Shown here piece by piece: positions 6,129 to 6,214 of a stretch of DNA of 6,214 nt. Position 1 is the stretch's first letter, and the number at the start of each line of letters is the position of its first letter. Source of the DNA: an uncultured Eubacteriales bacterium (GTDB taxonomy: Bacteria; Bacillota_A; Clostridia; Christensenellales; Aristaeellaceae); contig CACYNZ010000221.1 of assembly GCA_902775835.1 (NCBI GenBank), forward strand, positions 1-6,214, read 5' to 3'. Made by a program: the position numbers and the translations under genes. The notes under the pieces were generated by a model. It searched no databases. It saw only the letters and a list, made by a program, of their open reading frames with translations, and had not been told where the DNA came from.

Positions 6129-6166
6129 AGAGCAAACATAATCAAATCGTTCTGATGGTTTGCTCT
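6129..6166. repeat. 9-bp perfect inverted repeat with 20-base loop
   Basis: AGAGCAAAC (6129-6137) and GTTTGCTCT (6158-6166) are perfect reverse complements. A weaker ATCA/TGAT pairing lies inside the 20-base loop. No T run follows on either strand, so it is not an intrinsic terminator. It begins 6 bases outside the stop that ends the serine-recombinase frame, and may be an element end, an operator or a structured RNA. Confidence 0.5.
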
Positions 6167-6214
6167 AACCAGGCGGTAAAGTTTACAGAAAACGTATGAA
6201 GGGTGTTCAGACAC

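Noticed and set aside
6062..6214. Minus-strand frame of 50 codons open to the right window edge
   Set aside because: It overlaps the recombinase tail in another frame, has no recognisable content, and could be chance.

Overview
The window most resembles a mid-G+C low-GC-Gram-positive (Firmicutes, Clostridia-like, probably gut) chromosome. The ribosome binding sites are strong GGAGG types, the promoters are sigma-A-like, and the recognisable families (a cytoplasmic GH13 plus MalQ pair, a TP901-type tape measure, a large serine recombinase tail) are typical of that group. This is a family-level impression, not a taxonomic assignment.

The intact core is a two-gene operon on the minus strand at 5005 to 2197. 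It encodes a cytoplasmic GH13 alpha-amylase-type enzyme and the 4-alpha-glucanotransferase MalQ. The genes are separated by one base and are probably translationally coupled. A good extended -10 promoter lies at 5105-5133, a structured leader hairpin at 5025-5067, and an intrinsic terminator at 2133-2161. Together the two enzymes would disproportionate and hydrolyse imported maltodextrins.

Decayed genes sit on both sides of this operon. Directly beyond the terminator (2109 to 958) is the 5' third or so of a phage tail tape-measure gene, interrupted by an in-frame amber codon. It is fused out of frame to the 3' end of a Sel1-repeat gene (955 to 716). Further left (413-276) is a C-terminal zinc-binding fragment of the Ada-like type. 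At the far left edge another minus-strand gene begins; it encodes a signal-peptide-like N terminus and has a near-consensus promoter with a perfect palindrome in its spacer. To the right, the plus strand holds a LysR effector-binding domain without its DNA-binding domain (to 5680). The minus strand then holds the C-terminal tail of a large serine recombinase (6120 to 5755), and a 9-bp inverted repeat lies just beyond its broken end.

I found no intact novel system. The noteworthy content is a functional-looking maltodextrin operon surrounded by fragments of regulatory, phage and recombination genes, with several visible rearrangement joints and two candidate regulatory structures.
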